From NCBI RefSeq assembly GCF_900167455.1, contig NZ_FUWJ01000001.1, positions 1,116,001 through 1,180,000 on the forward strand: a DNA stretch of 64,000 nucleotides. Reading direction: 5' to 3'. Made by a program: the position numbers and the translations under genes. Shown in pieces: positions 15,229 through 24,697 of the stretch. The notes beneath the pieces are model-generated. The model was not told the DNA's origin. It made no database searches and saw nothing but the letters and a program-made list of their open reading frames with translations. This DNA comes from Enhydrobacter aerosaccus (GTDB lineage Bacteria > Pseudomonadota > Alphaproteobacteria > Reyranellales > Reyranellaceae). Position 1 is the stretch's first letter; every line of letters starts with the position of its first letter.

Positions 15229-17739
15229 GTGAGCGACGTCATCTTCACCATCCTGGCCATTGCCATGCTGCTGACGATCGTCAGCCTGCTGGTACCGCTG
15301 GCTGAACGTTTGCGATTGCCGCACACGGTGCTCCTCGCTGTCGCGGGCCTGGGGTTGGGTCTGTGGACGTCCTGGATCTCGGCCCACGCCGATTTCGACG
15401 GCTTGCTGCGCGATGCGGTGAGAGGGCTTCAGCATATGGAGCTCGGCACCGATCTCTTCTTGCTGCTGTTCCTGCCGCCGCTGCTGTTCACCGCCGGTCT
15501 CACGATCGACGTGCGTCGCTTGATCGACGAGATGTCGGCGGTCCTGCTGCTGGCGATCGTCGCGGTGCTGGTATGCATTGTCGGGGTCGCCGGCGTGGTC
15601 CATCTCGCCACCGGATCCGACATCCTTGTCTGTCTTCTGGTCGGCACGATCGTGTCGACCACCGATCCTGCCGCCGTGATCGGCATCTTCCGTGACGTCG
15701 GCGCGCCTAAGCGCCTGTCCATTCTGGCCGAGGGCGAGTCGCTGCTGAACGATGCCGTGGCCATCGCCTCCTTCGGCTTCATCATGGAGCTGCTGGTCTC
15801 GCGGTTTTCGCCCGAACTGGGGACTGCACCGCTGGCCGAGGCGACGGCGCCGATCCTCGCCGTCGTAGAAGATTTCCTAGGCGGCGTGGTCTTCGGCTTC
15901 GTGCTGGCGCGCGTGGCGATGGTGATCCTGCCGCGGCTCGGTGAGTCGGATACCGCGATCTCCTCGGTGACGGTCAGCCTTGCCTATCTCAGCTATATCG
16001 TTGCGGATCACTACCTCGGCGTGTCCGGCGTCGTGGCCGTCGTTGTGGCGGCCCTGACCGTCGCCGCCTACGGTCCGACACACCTCCACCCGCGGCAATG
16101 GACGGCGTTGCGCCAGATCTGGCGGCAGCTCGACTTCTGGAGCAATTGCCTGATCTTCGTGCTGGCCTCCATGGTGGCGGCGCAGTTCCTGCCGCAGATC
16201 ACCTGGCTCTACGTGTGGGGGCTGCTGGCGGTGGTGGTCGGCGCCATGCTGGCGCGCACGCTGGTTGTGTTCGGCATGTTGCCTCTGCTCGAGTTGCTGC
16301 GCCTCGTGCAGCCCGTCGACCGCCATTACAAGGCCATCCTCGTGTGGGGCGGGCTGCGCGGCGCCGTCACCATCGTCTTGGCGATGGTGGTCGCGGCGGA
16401 TACGCGGTTGCCGGCCGGCGTGCGCGAGTTCACGGCCGAACTGGCGACGCTGTTCGTCCTTTTCACCCTGCTGGTGAACGCCACCACGCTTGGCCTGCTG
16501 ATGCGGGCGATGGGGCTCAACAAGCTCAGCCGGCTGGAAGTGGCTCTGCGCGATCGCGTGTTGGCCCTGTCGCGGGTGAACGTCCAGCGCCAGCTCCGCC
16601 AGATCATTCGCGAGCACAATGAACGCGTCGTCGGGCTCGATGTCGATCCTGCCTCGGCCGGCGATGCCGAGATCGAGTCGCCGCCGGCCGAGCTCGCACT
16701 CCAGCTCGATGAACGGGTGATGGTAGGGCTGCTGACCCTTTGCACCCAGGAGAAGGAACTCTACCTGGACCTGTTCGAGCAGCAGACCTTGTCGCGGCGG
16801 ATGGTGGCGATCCTGTCGGCGCGGGCGGACCGGCTGATCGATGCCGTGCGCGATCGCGGCGCCGAAGGCTACCTGGAGGTGGTGCAGAGCTTCACGCGGC
16901 CGCACTTTTCGTTCCGGCTCGGTCTGTGGCTGCAGCGGCGCTTCGCGTTCGACGGTCTGCTGAAGGAATGGCTCGCCGACCGGTTCGAGGTCCTGATGGT
17001 GTCCCAGGACGTGCTGGCCGAGCTTGCCGCCTTCAACTTGAACTCGGTGGCCGATCTATTAGGGGCCGATGCGGAAGCGCGGCTGGACGCCATGGTCAAG
17101 GACCGGCAGGAACTGGTGGCGCGGTCGCTCAAGGCGCTTTCGCTGCAATATCCCGGCTATGCCGAATCGATCCGGGATCGCCAGCTCGAACGCGCCGCCA
17201 TCCGCTTCGAGGCGGCCGAGTATGCGCGCCGCCTGCAGGAGTCGATCATCAGCCGCGAGGTCTACGCCGACCTGCGGCGGCAGCTGAACGCGCGGCGCAA
17301 GGGCGTGGCCCGCCGGCCCACACTCGATCTGGGTCTGGAGCTTGCCGGGATGATTGCCCGGGTGCCACTGTTCGCGGCGCTCGACGGTGCCGCGGTACGC
17401 GAGGTCAGCCGCCGCCTGAGACCCCTGGTCGCCATGCCGGGCGAGAAGATCGTGGCCAAGGGCGGCCCGCCCGATGCCATGTATTTCATCGCCGCGGGCG
17501 AGGTCGAGGTGCATGTCGGCGAGATCACCGTGACCCTGAAGGAAGGCGATTTCTTCGGCGAGATGGGCCTCCTGGAGTCGCGGCCGCGCAACGCCGACGT
17601 CTTCGCCTCCGGTTACTGCCACCTTCTGGTCCTGTACCGGAAGGACTTCAACGAGCTGCTCGAGGAGCGACCAAACGTCCGGGCCGAGATCGAGGCGGTG
17701 GCCGCGCGCCGCATGAGCGAGGCGCCGGCTGCGTCCTAG
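15229..17739 (+). CDS. CPA1-family Na+/H+ antiporter with C-terminal cyclic nucleotide-binding domain
   Basis: The 836-residue protein exchanges Na+ (or K+) for H+ at the inner membrane. Residues 1-435 form an NHE-type transporter with about 12 helices, including TDPAAVIGIF and SLLNDAVAIASF (ion-binding ND) and the GGLRGAVTIVLAM arginine helix. Residues 440-700 are a long, mostly helical cytoplasmic region. Residues 703-830 are a Crp-type cyclic nucleotide domain with the phosphate-binding cassette GDFFGEMGLLESRPRN (about 773-788), whose E and R ligands are kept. The start is GTG at 15229. The layout recalls sperm-type NHE but lacks a voltage-sensor segment as far as I can see. Regulation by cAMP or cGMP is therefore likely but inferred. 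Confidence 0.88.
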   Translation: MSDVIFTILAIAMLLTIVSLLVPLAERLRLPHTVLLAVAGLGLGLWTSWISAHADFDGLLRDAVRGLQHMELGTDLFLLLFLPPLLFTAGLTIDVRRLIDEMSAVLLLAIVAVLVCIVGVAGVVHLATGSDILVCLLVGTIVSTTDPAAVIGIFRDVGAPKRLSILAEGESLLNDAVAIASFGFIMELLVSRFSPELGTAPLAEATAPILAVVEDFLGGVVFGFVLARVAMVILPRLGESDTAISSVTVSLAYLSYIVADHYLGVSGVVAVVVAALTVAAYGPTHLHPRQWTALRQIWRQLDFWSNCLIFVLASMVAAQFLPQITWLYVWGLLAVVVGAMLARTLVVFGMLPLLELLRLVQPVDRHYKAILVWGGLRGAVTIVLAMVVAADTRLPAGVREFTAELATLFVLFTLLVNATTLGLLMRAMGLNKLSRLEVALRDRVLALSRVNVQRQLRQIIREHNERVVGLDVDPASAGDAEIESPPAELALQLDERVMVGLLTLCTQEKELYLDLFEQQTLSRRMVAILSARADRLIDAVRDRGAEGYLEVVQSFTRPHFSFRLGLWLQRRFAFDGLLKEWLADRFEVLMVSQDVLAELAAFNLNSVADLLGADAEARLDAMVKDRQELVARSLKALSLQYPGYAESIRDRQLERAAIRFEAAEYARRLQESIISREVYADLRRQLNARRKGVARRPTLDLGLELAGMIARVPLFAALDGAAVREVSRRLRPLVAMPGEKIVAKGGPPDAMYFIAAGEVEVHVGEITVTLKEGDFFGEMGLLESRPRNADVFASGYCHLLVLYRKDFNELLEERPNVRAEIEAVAARRMSEAPAAS

Positions 17740-17804
17740 TCGGTTGCCCCTTGGAGCCAAAAGGGTTACCAACCGCGCCGATCAGCGTTTTCGGAGCAAG
17801 AGGG

Positions 17805-18122
17805 ATGTCGCTCGACAAGGACACGGTGGCGCGCATTGCGCGGCTCGCCCGTCTGAAGGTGCCGGAAGAGGAGCTCAGCACCCTGGCGGGTGAGCTGTCG
17901 GGAATTCTCGCCTGGATCGAGCAATTGAACGAGGTCGACACCGGCAATGTGCCGCCGCTGGCCAGCGTGTCGGACGTGACGCTGCCCCTGCGCGCCGACA
18001 AGGTGACGGATGGCGGCATCGCCGGAAAGGTGCTGTCCAACGCGCCGGGCGGAGCCGTCTACATCGATCCGACCGACCGCAATGCCGGCGGGTTCTTCAC
18101 CGTTCCGAAAGTGGTGGAGTAG
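17805..18122 (+). CDS. gatC: Aspartyl/glutamyl-tRNA amidotransferase subunit C
   Basis: GatC is the small subunit that holds GatA and GatB together in the enzyme that converts Glu-tRNA(Gln) and Asp-tRNA(Asn) to the amidated forms. The 105-residue protein starts MSLDKDTVARIARLARLKVPEEE (ATG at 17805) and continues with ILAWIEQLNEVDTGNVPPLASV and the conserved LRADKVTDGG, ending GGFFTVPKVVE. It is followed 3 bases later by gatA. Length and motifs are standard. Confidence 0.95.
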   Translation: MSLDKDTVARIARLARLKVPEEELSTLAGELSGILAWIEQLNEVDTGNVPPLASVSDVTLPLRADKVTDGGIAGKVLSNAPGGAVYIDPTDRNAGGFFTVPKVVE

Positions 18123-18125
18123 CCC

Positions 18126-19598
18126 ATGACCGCCCTGACAGATCTCACCGTCGCCGGCCTCGCGGCCGCAATGGCGAAGAAGGAGGCGAGCGCCGTCGAG
18201 GTGGTGGACGCGCACCTGAAGAAGCTCGACGAGCATCGCGCGCTCAACGCCTTCATCACCGAGACGCCGGACAAAGCGCGGGAGATGGCCAAGGCGTCCG
18301 ACGAACGTCGCGCCAGGGGCGAGGCGGGCCTGCTCGAAGGCGTGCCACTGGCCATCAAGGACCTGTTCTGCACCGAGGGCGTTCAGACGACGGCCGCGTC
18401 GCATATCCTCGAAGGCTTCGTGCCGCCCTATGAGAGCACGGTCACCGCCAATCTGTGGAAGGCTGGCGCGGTGATGGTCGGCAAGACCAATCTCGACGAA
18501 TTCGCCATGGGCTCGTCGAACATGACGAGCTATTTCGGTGGCGTCGAAAATCCCTGGAAGCGCAAAGGCGACAACCGCAAGCTGGTTCCGGGCGGTTCGT
18601 CCGGCGGTTCGGCGGCGGCGGTCGCCGCCTACATGGTTCCGGGCAGCACCGGCACCGACACCGGCGGTTCGATCCGTCAGCCGGCTTCGTTCTGCGGCAT
18701 CGTCGGGCTGAAGCCGACCTACGGCCGCTGCTCCCGCTGGGGCGTCGTCGCCTTCGCCAGTTCGCTCGACCAGCCGGGCCCGTTCGCGCGCACCGTCGAG
18801 GATGCGGCGCTGCTGCTGCAGGGGATGGCGGGGCACGATCCCAAGGATTCGACATCGGCGCCGCTCGCGGTGCCGGATTTCGCCGCTGCGGCGCGCGATC
18901 CGAACGTGAAGGGCCTCAAGATCGGCATTCCCAGGGAATACCGCGCCGACGGCACCTCGCCCGAGATCCTGGCGCTGTGGGACAAGGGCATGGAGATGCT
19001 GAAGGCGGCGGGGGCCGAGCCGGTCGAGGTCTCGCTGCCGCACACCAAGTACGCGCTGCCCGCCTATTACATCGTGGCGCCGGCGGAATGCTCCTCGAAC
19101 CTGGCCCGCTACGACGGTGTGCGCTACGGCCTGCGCGTGCCGGGCAAGGACCTCACCGAGATGTACGAGAACACGCGCGGTGCCGGGTTCGGCAAGGAAG
19201 TGCGCCGGCGCATCATGATCGGCACCTATGTCCTCTCGGCCGGCTATTACGACGCCTACTACAAGAAGGCACAGCAGGTGCGCGCGCTGATCGCCCGCGA
19301 TTTCCAGCAGGCCTTCGAGAAGTGCGACGTGCTGCTGACGCCGACCGCGCCGACGGCCGCGTTTGCCGCCGGCGAGAAGATGGACGATCCGGTGACCATG
19401 TATCTCAACGACATGTTCACCATCCCGGCCTCCATGGCCGGCCTGCCCGGCATCTCCGTGCCGGTCGATCTCGACAAGGACGGCCTGCCGCTCGGTCTGC
19501 AGCTCATCGGCCGCTCGTTCGACGAGGAGACGGTGCTGCGCGCCGCTGCTGCGCTCGAGAAGGCGGCGGGTTTCAAGGGCCGGGCTGCCGGTTACTGA
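18126..19598 (+). CDS. gatA: Aspartyl/glutamyl-tRNA amidotransferase subunit A
   Basis: GatA is the amidase that releases ammonia from glutamine for the GatCAB complex. The 490-residue protein carries the amidase-signature catalytic triad: K78 in PLAIKD, cis-S158 in [10 protein letters not shown] and S182 in [10 protein letters not shown]. The C-terminal part ([34 protein letters not shown]) is complete. It is directly downstream of gatC, but gatB, which usually follows, is 11.6 kb away beyond an accessory block. Its 3' end overlaps the end of the opposite AraC-type gene by 7 bases. Confidence 0.96.
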   Translation: MTALTDLTVAGLAAAMAKKEASAVEVVDAHLKKLDEHRALNAFITETPDKAREMAKASDERRARGEAGLLEGVPLAIKDLFCTEGVQTTAASHILEGFVPPYESTVTANLWKAGAVMVGKTNLDEFAMGSSNMTSYFGGVENPWKRKGDNRKLVPGGSSGGSAAAVAAYMVPGSTGTDTGGSIRQPASFCGIVGLKPTYGRCSRWGVVAFASSLDQPGPFARTVEDAALLLQGMAGHDPKDSTSAPLAVPDFAAAARDPNVKGLKIGIPREYRADGTSPEILALWDKGMEMLKAAGAEPVEVSLPHTKYALPAYYIVAPAECSSNLARYDGVRYGLRVPGKDLTEMYENTRGAGFGKEVRRRIMIGTYVLSAGYYDAYYKKAQQVRALIARDFQQAFEKCDVLLTPTAPTAAFAAGEKMDDPVTMYLNDMFTIPASMAGLPGISVPVDLDKDGLPLGLQLIGRSFDEETVLRAAAALEKAAGFKGRAAGY

Positions 19599-20428
19599 TC
19601 AAGGGCAGCGGCTGGGCGGCCGCTGCTGATCGGTCCATCCTGGGAAGGGCCGTGCGGCGTGAATCGCGATGGCGAAGTGCCGAAGTGGCGGCGGAACATG
19701 GCGGTGAAGGCGCTCGGGCTTTCATAGCCCAGGTCGAAGGCGATGTCGGTAACCGATATGCCTGCCGCAAGTCGGTCGAGTGCCTGCAGCAGGCGCAGCC
19801 GCTGACGCCACGCCGAGAAGGTCAGCCCGGTCTCCTGGACGAAGTGCCGCGTAATCGTGCGGCGTGAAAGGCCAAACGTGTCGGCAAGCACGTCGAGCGA
19901 GCGAGCCTCGGCCGGCTCGGCGATGACCCTCTCGACCAGCCTGGCCAGGCGCGGATGCGTCGGGATGAGCAAGAACTGACGTTGCAATGGCAGCGCCGCG
20001 ATCTCGTCGAGCACGATCGCCTCGACACGCGATTCGGGGGACGCCGAGGCGGGCTTGTGCGCCCATGACGTGACCCGCGCCACGGCTTCGCGCAGGAGCG
20101 ATGGAGTGCTGGCCATGCCGAGTTGACGCGGCAAGCCCGCGCAAATCGAGCGCGCCACGTAGACGTAATAGCCGGAAAGATTTCCGTGCAGGCGCAGCGA
20201 GTGCTCATGGTCTGGAGGGATCCAGAAGGTGTGTCCGGCCGGCACGACCCAGCTTCCGGACTTGGTCTGCACGGTTAACAGGCCTGTCGAGATCAGCAAC
20301 GCCTGGCCCCGTTCATGACGATGGGATCTCACGACAGCGGGCTCACGAGCCCGGGCCCGGCCCATGGCCAGCACCACCGGCTGCTCGGGGTGATCGATGT
20401 CGGCCAAGGTCTGAATCGGTCGTCGCAT
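19592..20428 (-). CDS. AraC-family transcriptional regulator
   Basis: The 278-residue protein has an N-terminal cupin sensor domain (residues about 20-110, [25 protein letters not shown]) and a C-terminal double HTH of the AraC type ([46 protein letters not shown] ... [33 protein letters not shown]). It is divergent from a TonB-dependent siderophore receptor gene with a Fur-type box in between, so it likely activates receptor synthesis in response to a siderophore or an iron-related signal, as PchR-like and similar regulators do. The ligand is unknown. Confidence 0.87.
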   Translation of the reverse strand: MRRPIQTLADIDHPEQPVVLAMGRARAREPAVVRSHRHERGQALLISTGLLTVQTKSGSWVVPAGHTFWIPPDHEHSLRLHGNLSGYYVYVARSICAGLPRQLGMASTPSLLREAVARVTSWAHKPASASPESRVEAIVLDEIAALPLQRQFLLIPTHPRLARLVERVIAEPAEARSLDVLADTFGLSRRTITRHFVQETGLTFSAWRQRLRLLQALDRLAAGISVTDIAFDLGYESPSAFTAMFRRHFGTSPSRFTPHGPSQDGPISSGRPAAALDQ

Positions 20429-20481
20429 GTCCCCAACTCGATAGTTCCCGTCCCGCGTCCGAAAGCGCGACCTATAGCGCC

Positions 20482-20494
20482 AATGATAATCATT
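20482..20494. promoter_or_regulatory. Candidate Fur box upstream of siderophore receptor
   Basis: AATGATAATCATT at 20482-20494 is a near-palindrome (6-base arms around a central A) that matches the core of the Fur consensus GATAATGATAATCATTATC. It lies between the divergent AraC-type gene and the TonB-dependent receptor, 46 bases before the receptor ATG. The match is seen directly; iron repression by Fur is established for such sites in other bacteria and inferred here. Confidence 0.6.
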
Positions 20495-20539
20495 CGCAAT
20501 TAGATGATGTCATGGCCTTGGGCCTTGCAGAGGAGCGTA

Positions 20540-22723
20540 ATGAAGCCACAGAGGCGAACGGCGCCGCGAGCAGCGGTCGGCGCAACCATGATTGCTTTGT
20601 CGACGATGCTTGGCGGTCCGACGGTGCAGGGGCAGGACGCGGACAGTTCGGGCGACAAGGCCAACAAGGGCACGCCATCGCCCTCGCCATCGATCACCTT
20701 GCCGTCGATCACGGTCACGGCCGATAGCGCGGACGAGGTGAAGGGATATGTCGCCCCGACATCCGTCGGCGCGACCAAGACGGGAACGCCGCTTCTGGAA
20801 ACGCCGCAGACGGTGACAGTCATCACACGGCAGGAACTCGATGCGCGGCAATCGCAGTCCTTGCGGATGGCCTTGCAATACGCGCCCGGCGTTCAGGCCA
20901 GCAACGATGCCGACAACCGCATCGACAGCATCACCGCGCGTGGCTTCACCCTCGACCAGTTCCTCGACGGGCTGAAGCTTCTGTCAGGAACGTGGACGGT
21001 GCCGAAGGTCGAGCCCTATCTGCTCGATCGGCTGGAGATCCTGGAAGGGCCCTCCTCGGTGCTCTACGGGCAGGCTTCGCCCGGCGGCATCGTGAACATG
21101 GTCAGCAAGAAGCCGACCAAGACGCCAGTCAACGAGGTGCAACTCCAGACCGGCAGCTTCGGCCGCCTTCAGGGCGCGTTCGACGTCGGCGGTCCGATCG
21201 ATGAGGAGGGGCATTTCCTCTACCGACTGACCGGCGTTGCCCGCACGACCGATGCGCAGGTCTCCTACATGCAGGAACAGCGGCTCAACATCGCGCCGGC
21301 TTTCACCTGGACCCCGGATGCCGACACGCGCTTCACGCTGTTAGCCAATCTTCTCTACGATCCCAAGGGCGGCTTCTGGGATTTGCTGCCCACCAATGGC
21401 ACTCTGCAACCGAATCCCTACGGTCAGATCCCGCGCAATTTCTACACCGGCGATCTCGGCTTCGAGCATTTCTATCGCACGCAGGCGATGGTCGGTTACG
21501 AGTTCGAGCATCGTTTCGCCGATGGGATCACCGCCCGGCAGAACGTCCGCTTCAACCATATGGTCATCGACTATGCGGCGGTTCAGGGACTGACGCTGCA
21601 GTCGAACGGCTACACGCTCAATCGTCAGGCCTATACGGCCAACGAACAGTTGGACACGATCAGTGTCGACAACCAGCTGCAGGCGAACGTTCAAACGGGA
21701 CCGATACGGCATACCCTGCTGGGTGGCCTCGATTATCAGCATGTCAGCTGGAACAACCTTACGAGGCTCGGGACGGCGCCGACGCTCAACATCCTGTCGC
21801 CTACCTATTACCAGTTCATTCCCTATCCCAGCGTGTTCCAGAACGCGTTCCAGACCCAGGATCAGGTGGGTATTTATGCCGAGGAACAGGCGCGCATCGA
21901 TCGCTGGTCGCTTCTGCTGGCGGGCCGCGGCGACCAAGTCAGTTCGAACACCGTGAATCGCCTCACGAACACCACGTCGACGCAGAGCAATTTCGCCTTC
22001 ACGACCCGCGTCGGACTGACCTACCTGTTCGACAGTGGCGTGGCCCCCTATGCCAGCTACGCGACGTCGTTCCAGCCGACGATCGGCACCGGCGCCTCGG
22101 GAACGGCCTTTCAGCCGACGAGAGGAGAACAGGAAGAGATTGGCATCAAGTACCAGCCGCACAGTGTGAACGCCATGTTTACCGTCTCCGCCTACAACCT
22201 CGTGCAGACCAACGTTCTCACCGTCGATCCCAGCAATCCGAACTTCAACGTCCAGACCGGTGCCGTGAGGTCACGCGGCATCGAGGTCTCGGCTGTCGGT
22301 AGCCTGCAGAACGGGCTGAATTTTCGTGCGTCCTACAGTTATCTGGACAACAAGATCATCAGCGCCAACGACGGCACCGTGGGGAATCGTCTCGCCAACG
22401 TGCCGGCCAACCTCGCATCACTATGGGCCGATTACACCCTGCAGACTGGATCGCTGGCGGGCTTCGGTCTGGGCGGCGGCGTGCGCTATGTCGGTACGTC
22501 CTACACGACAAACGCCAACACCGTTCAGATTCCCGACTACGTCGTCTTCGACGCCGCGCTGCATTACGACTTCGGGGTCACGCATCCCAACATGAAGGGC
22601 ATCCGGTTTGCACTGAACGGCTACAATATCGGTGACAACGAATACGTCTCGTTCTGTTCGGCTACCGGCTGCCGATACGGAATGGGGCGCACTGTCCTGG
22701 CGACGCTGACCTATGGCTGGTGA
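20540..22723 (+). CDS. TonB-dependent siderophore receptor
   Basis: This outer-membrane receptor imports a ferric siderophore using TonB energy. I place the start at ATG 20540 (MKPQRRTAPRAA, 727 residues) because AGGAG lies 5 bases upstream; an in-frame ATG 36 bases earlier lacks this. A signal peptide ends near VQG|QDAD. A TonB box-like SITVTA occurs around residue 60, followed by the plug domain (PLLETPQTVTVITRQELDARQSQSLRMALQYAPGV ... RLEILEGPSSVLYGQASPGGIVNMVSKKP) and a beta-barrel ending with the aromatic LTYGW. A siderophore-type receptor is clear from the plug sequence; which siderophore is not. The end overlaps the next gene by 11 bases. Confidence 0.92.
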   Translation: MKPQRRTAPRAAVGATMIALSTMLGGPTVQGQDADSSGDKANKGTPSPSPSITLPSITVTADSADEVKGYVAPTSVGATKTGTPLLETPQTVTVITRQELDARQSQSLRMALQYAPGVQASNDADNRIDSITARGFTLDQFLDGLKLLSGTWTVPKVEPYLLDRLEILEGPSSVLYGQASPGGIVNMVSKKPTKTPVNEVQLQTGSFGRLQGAFDVGGPIDEEGHFLYRLTGVARTTDAQVSYMQEQRLNIAPAFTWTPDADTRFTLLANLLYDPKGGFWDLLPTNGTLQPNPYGQIPRNFYTGDLGFEHFYRTQAMVGYEFEHRFADGITARQNVRFNHMVIDYAAVQGLTLQSNGYTLNRQAYTANEQLDTISVDNQLQANVQTGPIRHTLLGGLDYQHVSWNNLTRLGTAPTLNILSPTYYQFIPYPSVFQNAFQTQDQVGIYAEEQARIDRWSLLLAGRGDQVSSNTVNRLTNTTSTQSNFAFTTRVGLTYLFDSGVAPYASYATSFQPTIGTGASGTAFQPTRGEQEEIGIKYQPHSVNAMFTVSAYNLVQTNVLTVDPSNPNFNVQTGAVRSRGIEVSAVGSLQNGLNFRASYSYLDNKIISANDGTVGNRLANVPANLASLWADYTLQTGSLAGFGLGGGVRYVGTSYTTNANTVQIPDYVVFDAALHYDFGVTHPNMKGIRFALNGYNIGDNEYVSFCSATGCRYGMGRTVLATLTYGW

Positions 22724-23942
22724 GGAGCGCGCAGGGGATAGCGACATCTCCGACAAGAGAGGATCGACTTCCAGGCCTTCGGCTCCAGCCGCGGGATCGC
22801 CCAACAGAGGGCTGCGCCGGTGGATGGTCGTCCATAAGTGGACAAGCCTGGCCTGCACGGCATTCCTCCTCGTGATCTGTCTGACCGGGTTGCCGCTGAT
22901 ATTCCGGGAGGAGATCAGCGACTGGCTGGACGACAGCAGCTCTCGCGCCGAGCTGCCGGCCGACGCGCCATCGGCGGATATTGACGATCTCGTTGCCGAG
23001 GCACGACGGCGCCATCCCGACATGATCGTCGCCGCGATCCTTATCGACGATGCCAAACCACAGGTCGTTGTCTGGATGGCAAGCTCCTGGGCAGACTTCC
23101 AGGACGCGGGGCGCCGTCGTTTCATCAAGTTTGATTCCCGCACCGGTCAGGTGCTCGGAGAATCGGGCTCGGGCAAGTCTCCTGGCGCAGCGTTCGTGGA
23201 CTGGATGCTTCACCTGCACGCCGATCTCTTCGTCGGCCTCGGTGGCGAGCTGTTCCTGGGCGTGATCGGCCTGTTGTTCGTCGCGGCTGTCGTTTCAGGC
23301 GTCGTCCTGTATGGACCGTTCATGCGCAAGCTGGCCTTCGGTGCGGTTCGTCAGGGGCAGGGATCGCGGATCCGATGGCTCGATCTGCATAATCTGCTCG
23401 GCATCGTCACGCTGAGCTGGGCCCTGGTCGTGGGCGTCACCGGCGTCGTTAACGAGTTGACGACACCACTGTTCGCTTTGTGGCAGCGCACAGATTTGCG
23501 TGCTGTTCTGGCGGCCCAGGCCGGAACGCCGCCGACGGTGCCGGAACTCTCGTCGCTACAGGCCGCGCTCGCCGCCGTCCGTGGCGCGATGCCCGACCGG
23601 TTCGCGACGAGCGCTGCCTTTCCCGGCAGTCCCTATGGCACGCCCCATCACTACTTGATCTGGACCAAGGGCACGACGCCGCTCACGGCGCGCCTGCTCA
23701 CGCCGGTCATGGTCGATGCCCACACGGGTGAACTGAGGGAGATCCTGACGTTACCGTGGTACCTGCGCGCCCTCGAGGTCTCGAGACCTTTGCATTTCGG
23801 CGACTATGGTGGCCTGCCGCTGAAAGTGATCTGGGCATTGCTGGATGTGGTGACGATCACCGTACTGGCGAGTGGCTTGTATCTCTGGCTGTCGAAGCGG
23901 CGGCAGCGCGATCAGGTCGAAGTAGAAGCCGGCAGAGGGTGA
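22713..23942 (+). CDS. PepSY-associated membrane protein (siderophore/iron-regulated type)
   Basis: The 409-residue inner-membrane protein starts in the last codons of the receptor gene and is translationally coupled to it. It has a PepSY-associated fold with four main helices (KWTSLACTAFLLVICLTGLPLIF; ELFLGVIGLLFVAAVVSGVVLY; LLGIVTLSWALVVGVTGVVNEL; VIWALLDVVTITVLASGLYLWLSKRR) and an HxxxG-type DLHNLLG segment. Proteins of this kind next to TonB receptors are thought to reduce or release iron from siderophores; that function is family inference. It is cytoplasmic-membrane located. Confidence 0.88.
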   Translation: MAGEERAGDSDISDKRGSTSRPSAPAAGSPNRGLRRWMVVHKWTSLACTAFLLVICLTGLPLIFREEISDWLDDSSSRAELPADAPSADIDDLVAEARRRHPDMIVAAILIDDAKPQVVVWMASSWADFQDAGRRRFIKFDSRTGQVLGESGSGKSPGAAFVDWMLHLHADLFVGLGGELFLGVIGLLFVAAVVSGVVLYGPFMRKLAFGAVRQGQGSRIRWLDLHNLLGIVTLSWALVVGVTGVVNELTTPLFALWQRTDLRAVLAAQAGTPPTVPELSSLQAALAAVRGAMPDRFATSAAFPGSPYGTPHHYLIWTKGTTPLTARLLTPVMVDAHTGELREILTLPWYLRALEVSRPLHFGDYGGLPLKVIWALLDVVTITVLASGLYLWLSKRRQRDQVEVEAGRG

Positions 23943-23944
23943 CG

Positions 23945-24136
23945 ATGACCACACGCAACTCGGCGGTCTGGCGATGGCCGATCATGCTCGCTTTATTGAC
24001 GGTGTTCGGCCTCCTGTCGGCGCTCCTGGGCGAAGGCGGCGTTTGGTGGCCGTTGTCCTGGCTCGCTCTGGCGTCGCCCCTTGTCGCCATTGGGGCATGT
24101 CTTGCGGCCGGAATTGACCGAACCGCACGCCACTGA
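23945..24136 (+). CDS. Small two-helix membrane protein in siderophore operon
   Basis: This 63-residue protein (ATG 23945, MTTRNSAVWRWPIMLALLTVFGLLSALLGEGG) has two membrane segments, the second WWPLSWLALASPLVAIGACLAAG. It begins 2 bases after the PepSY-protein stop, so it is the third gene of the receptor operon. Similar tiny membrane proteins commonly follow PepSY genes in siderophore loci. Function is unknown. Confidence 0.7.
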   Translation: MTTRNSAVWRWPIMLALLTVFGLLSALLGEGGVWWPLSWLALASPLVAIGACLAAGIDRTARH

Positions 24137-24281
24137 CGGCAGCTTTCCTGCCTCCGTAAAACTGTTCCGCAAGGATTGCTTGCCGGTGACGTGAGACGGT
24201 GAGACGCTGCGAGCGTCGCGACCGTTCTCGAGAACGCAGCGTTCAAGGGCCTGACAGTTATTGGAAGAAGAGGGGGCGGAT

Positions 24282-24569
24282 ATGCGGTGGGGTTCGCTGG
24301 CGGGCGTTACCGCTCTTGTGCTGGTTCTCGCGTCCTGTGCTCATCAGCCTCCACCCTCAGGCGGCGCTCCATTGCCGGGCTTCTTCCTCGGCTTGGTGCA
24401 CGGCTACATCTCGTTCTTCTCGTTGATCGCCAGCCTGTTTTTCCAGGTCCGTATCTACGAGTTTCCCAATAACGGCTTCTTTTACGATCTGGGTTTCATC
24501 GTCGGTGTCTTCGCCTTCTATGGCAGTGGCCGACAGACCTACGTCTACACCTCGGCGCGCTGGCGGTAG
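24282..24569 (+). CDS. Small membrane-anchored lipoprotein-like protein
   Basis: The 95-residue product starts MRWGSLAGVTALVLVLASC, where LASC is a lipobox; the ATG at 24282 has GAGGGGG just upstream. Two further hydrophobic stretches (LPGFFLGLVHGYISFFSLIASLFF and GFFYDLGFIVGVFAFYG) separated by QVRIYEFPNN suggest a small integral membrane protein. I recognise no characterised family. It stands alone between the siderophore operon and the aminoacylase gene. Confidence 0.6.
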   Translation: MRWGSLAGVTALVLVLASCAHQPPPSGGAPLPGFFLGLVHGYISFFSLIASLFFQVRIYEFPNNGFFYDLGFIVGVFAFYGSGRQTYVYTSARWR

Positions 24570-24697
24570 CGCGTCGCCTGGCGGCTGCCTCCCGATCGCC
24601 CGGCCGTTCCAGGGCCAGCCTGAGCCGCTGAGCGAACAGGATCGATCCCGTCATTCCTTCGATTGCGTTACACTTGCAGCAAAATCGGAGGAACGAC

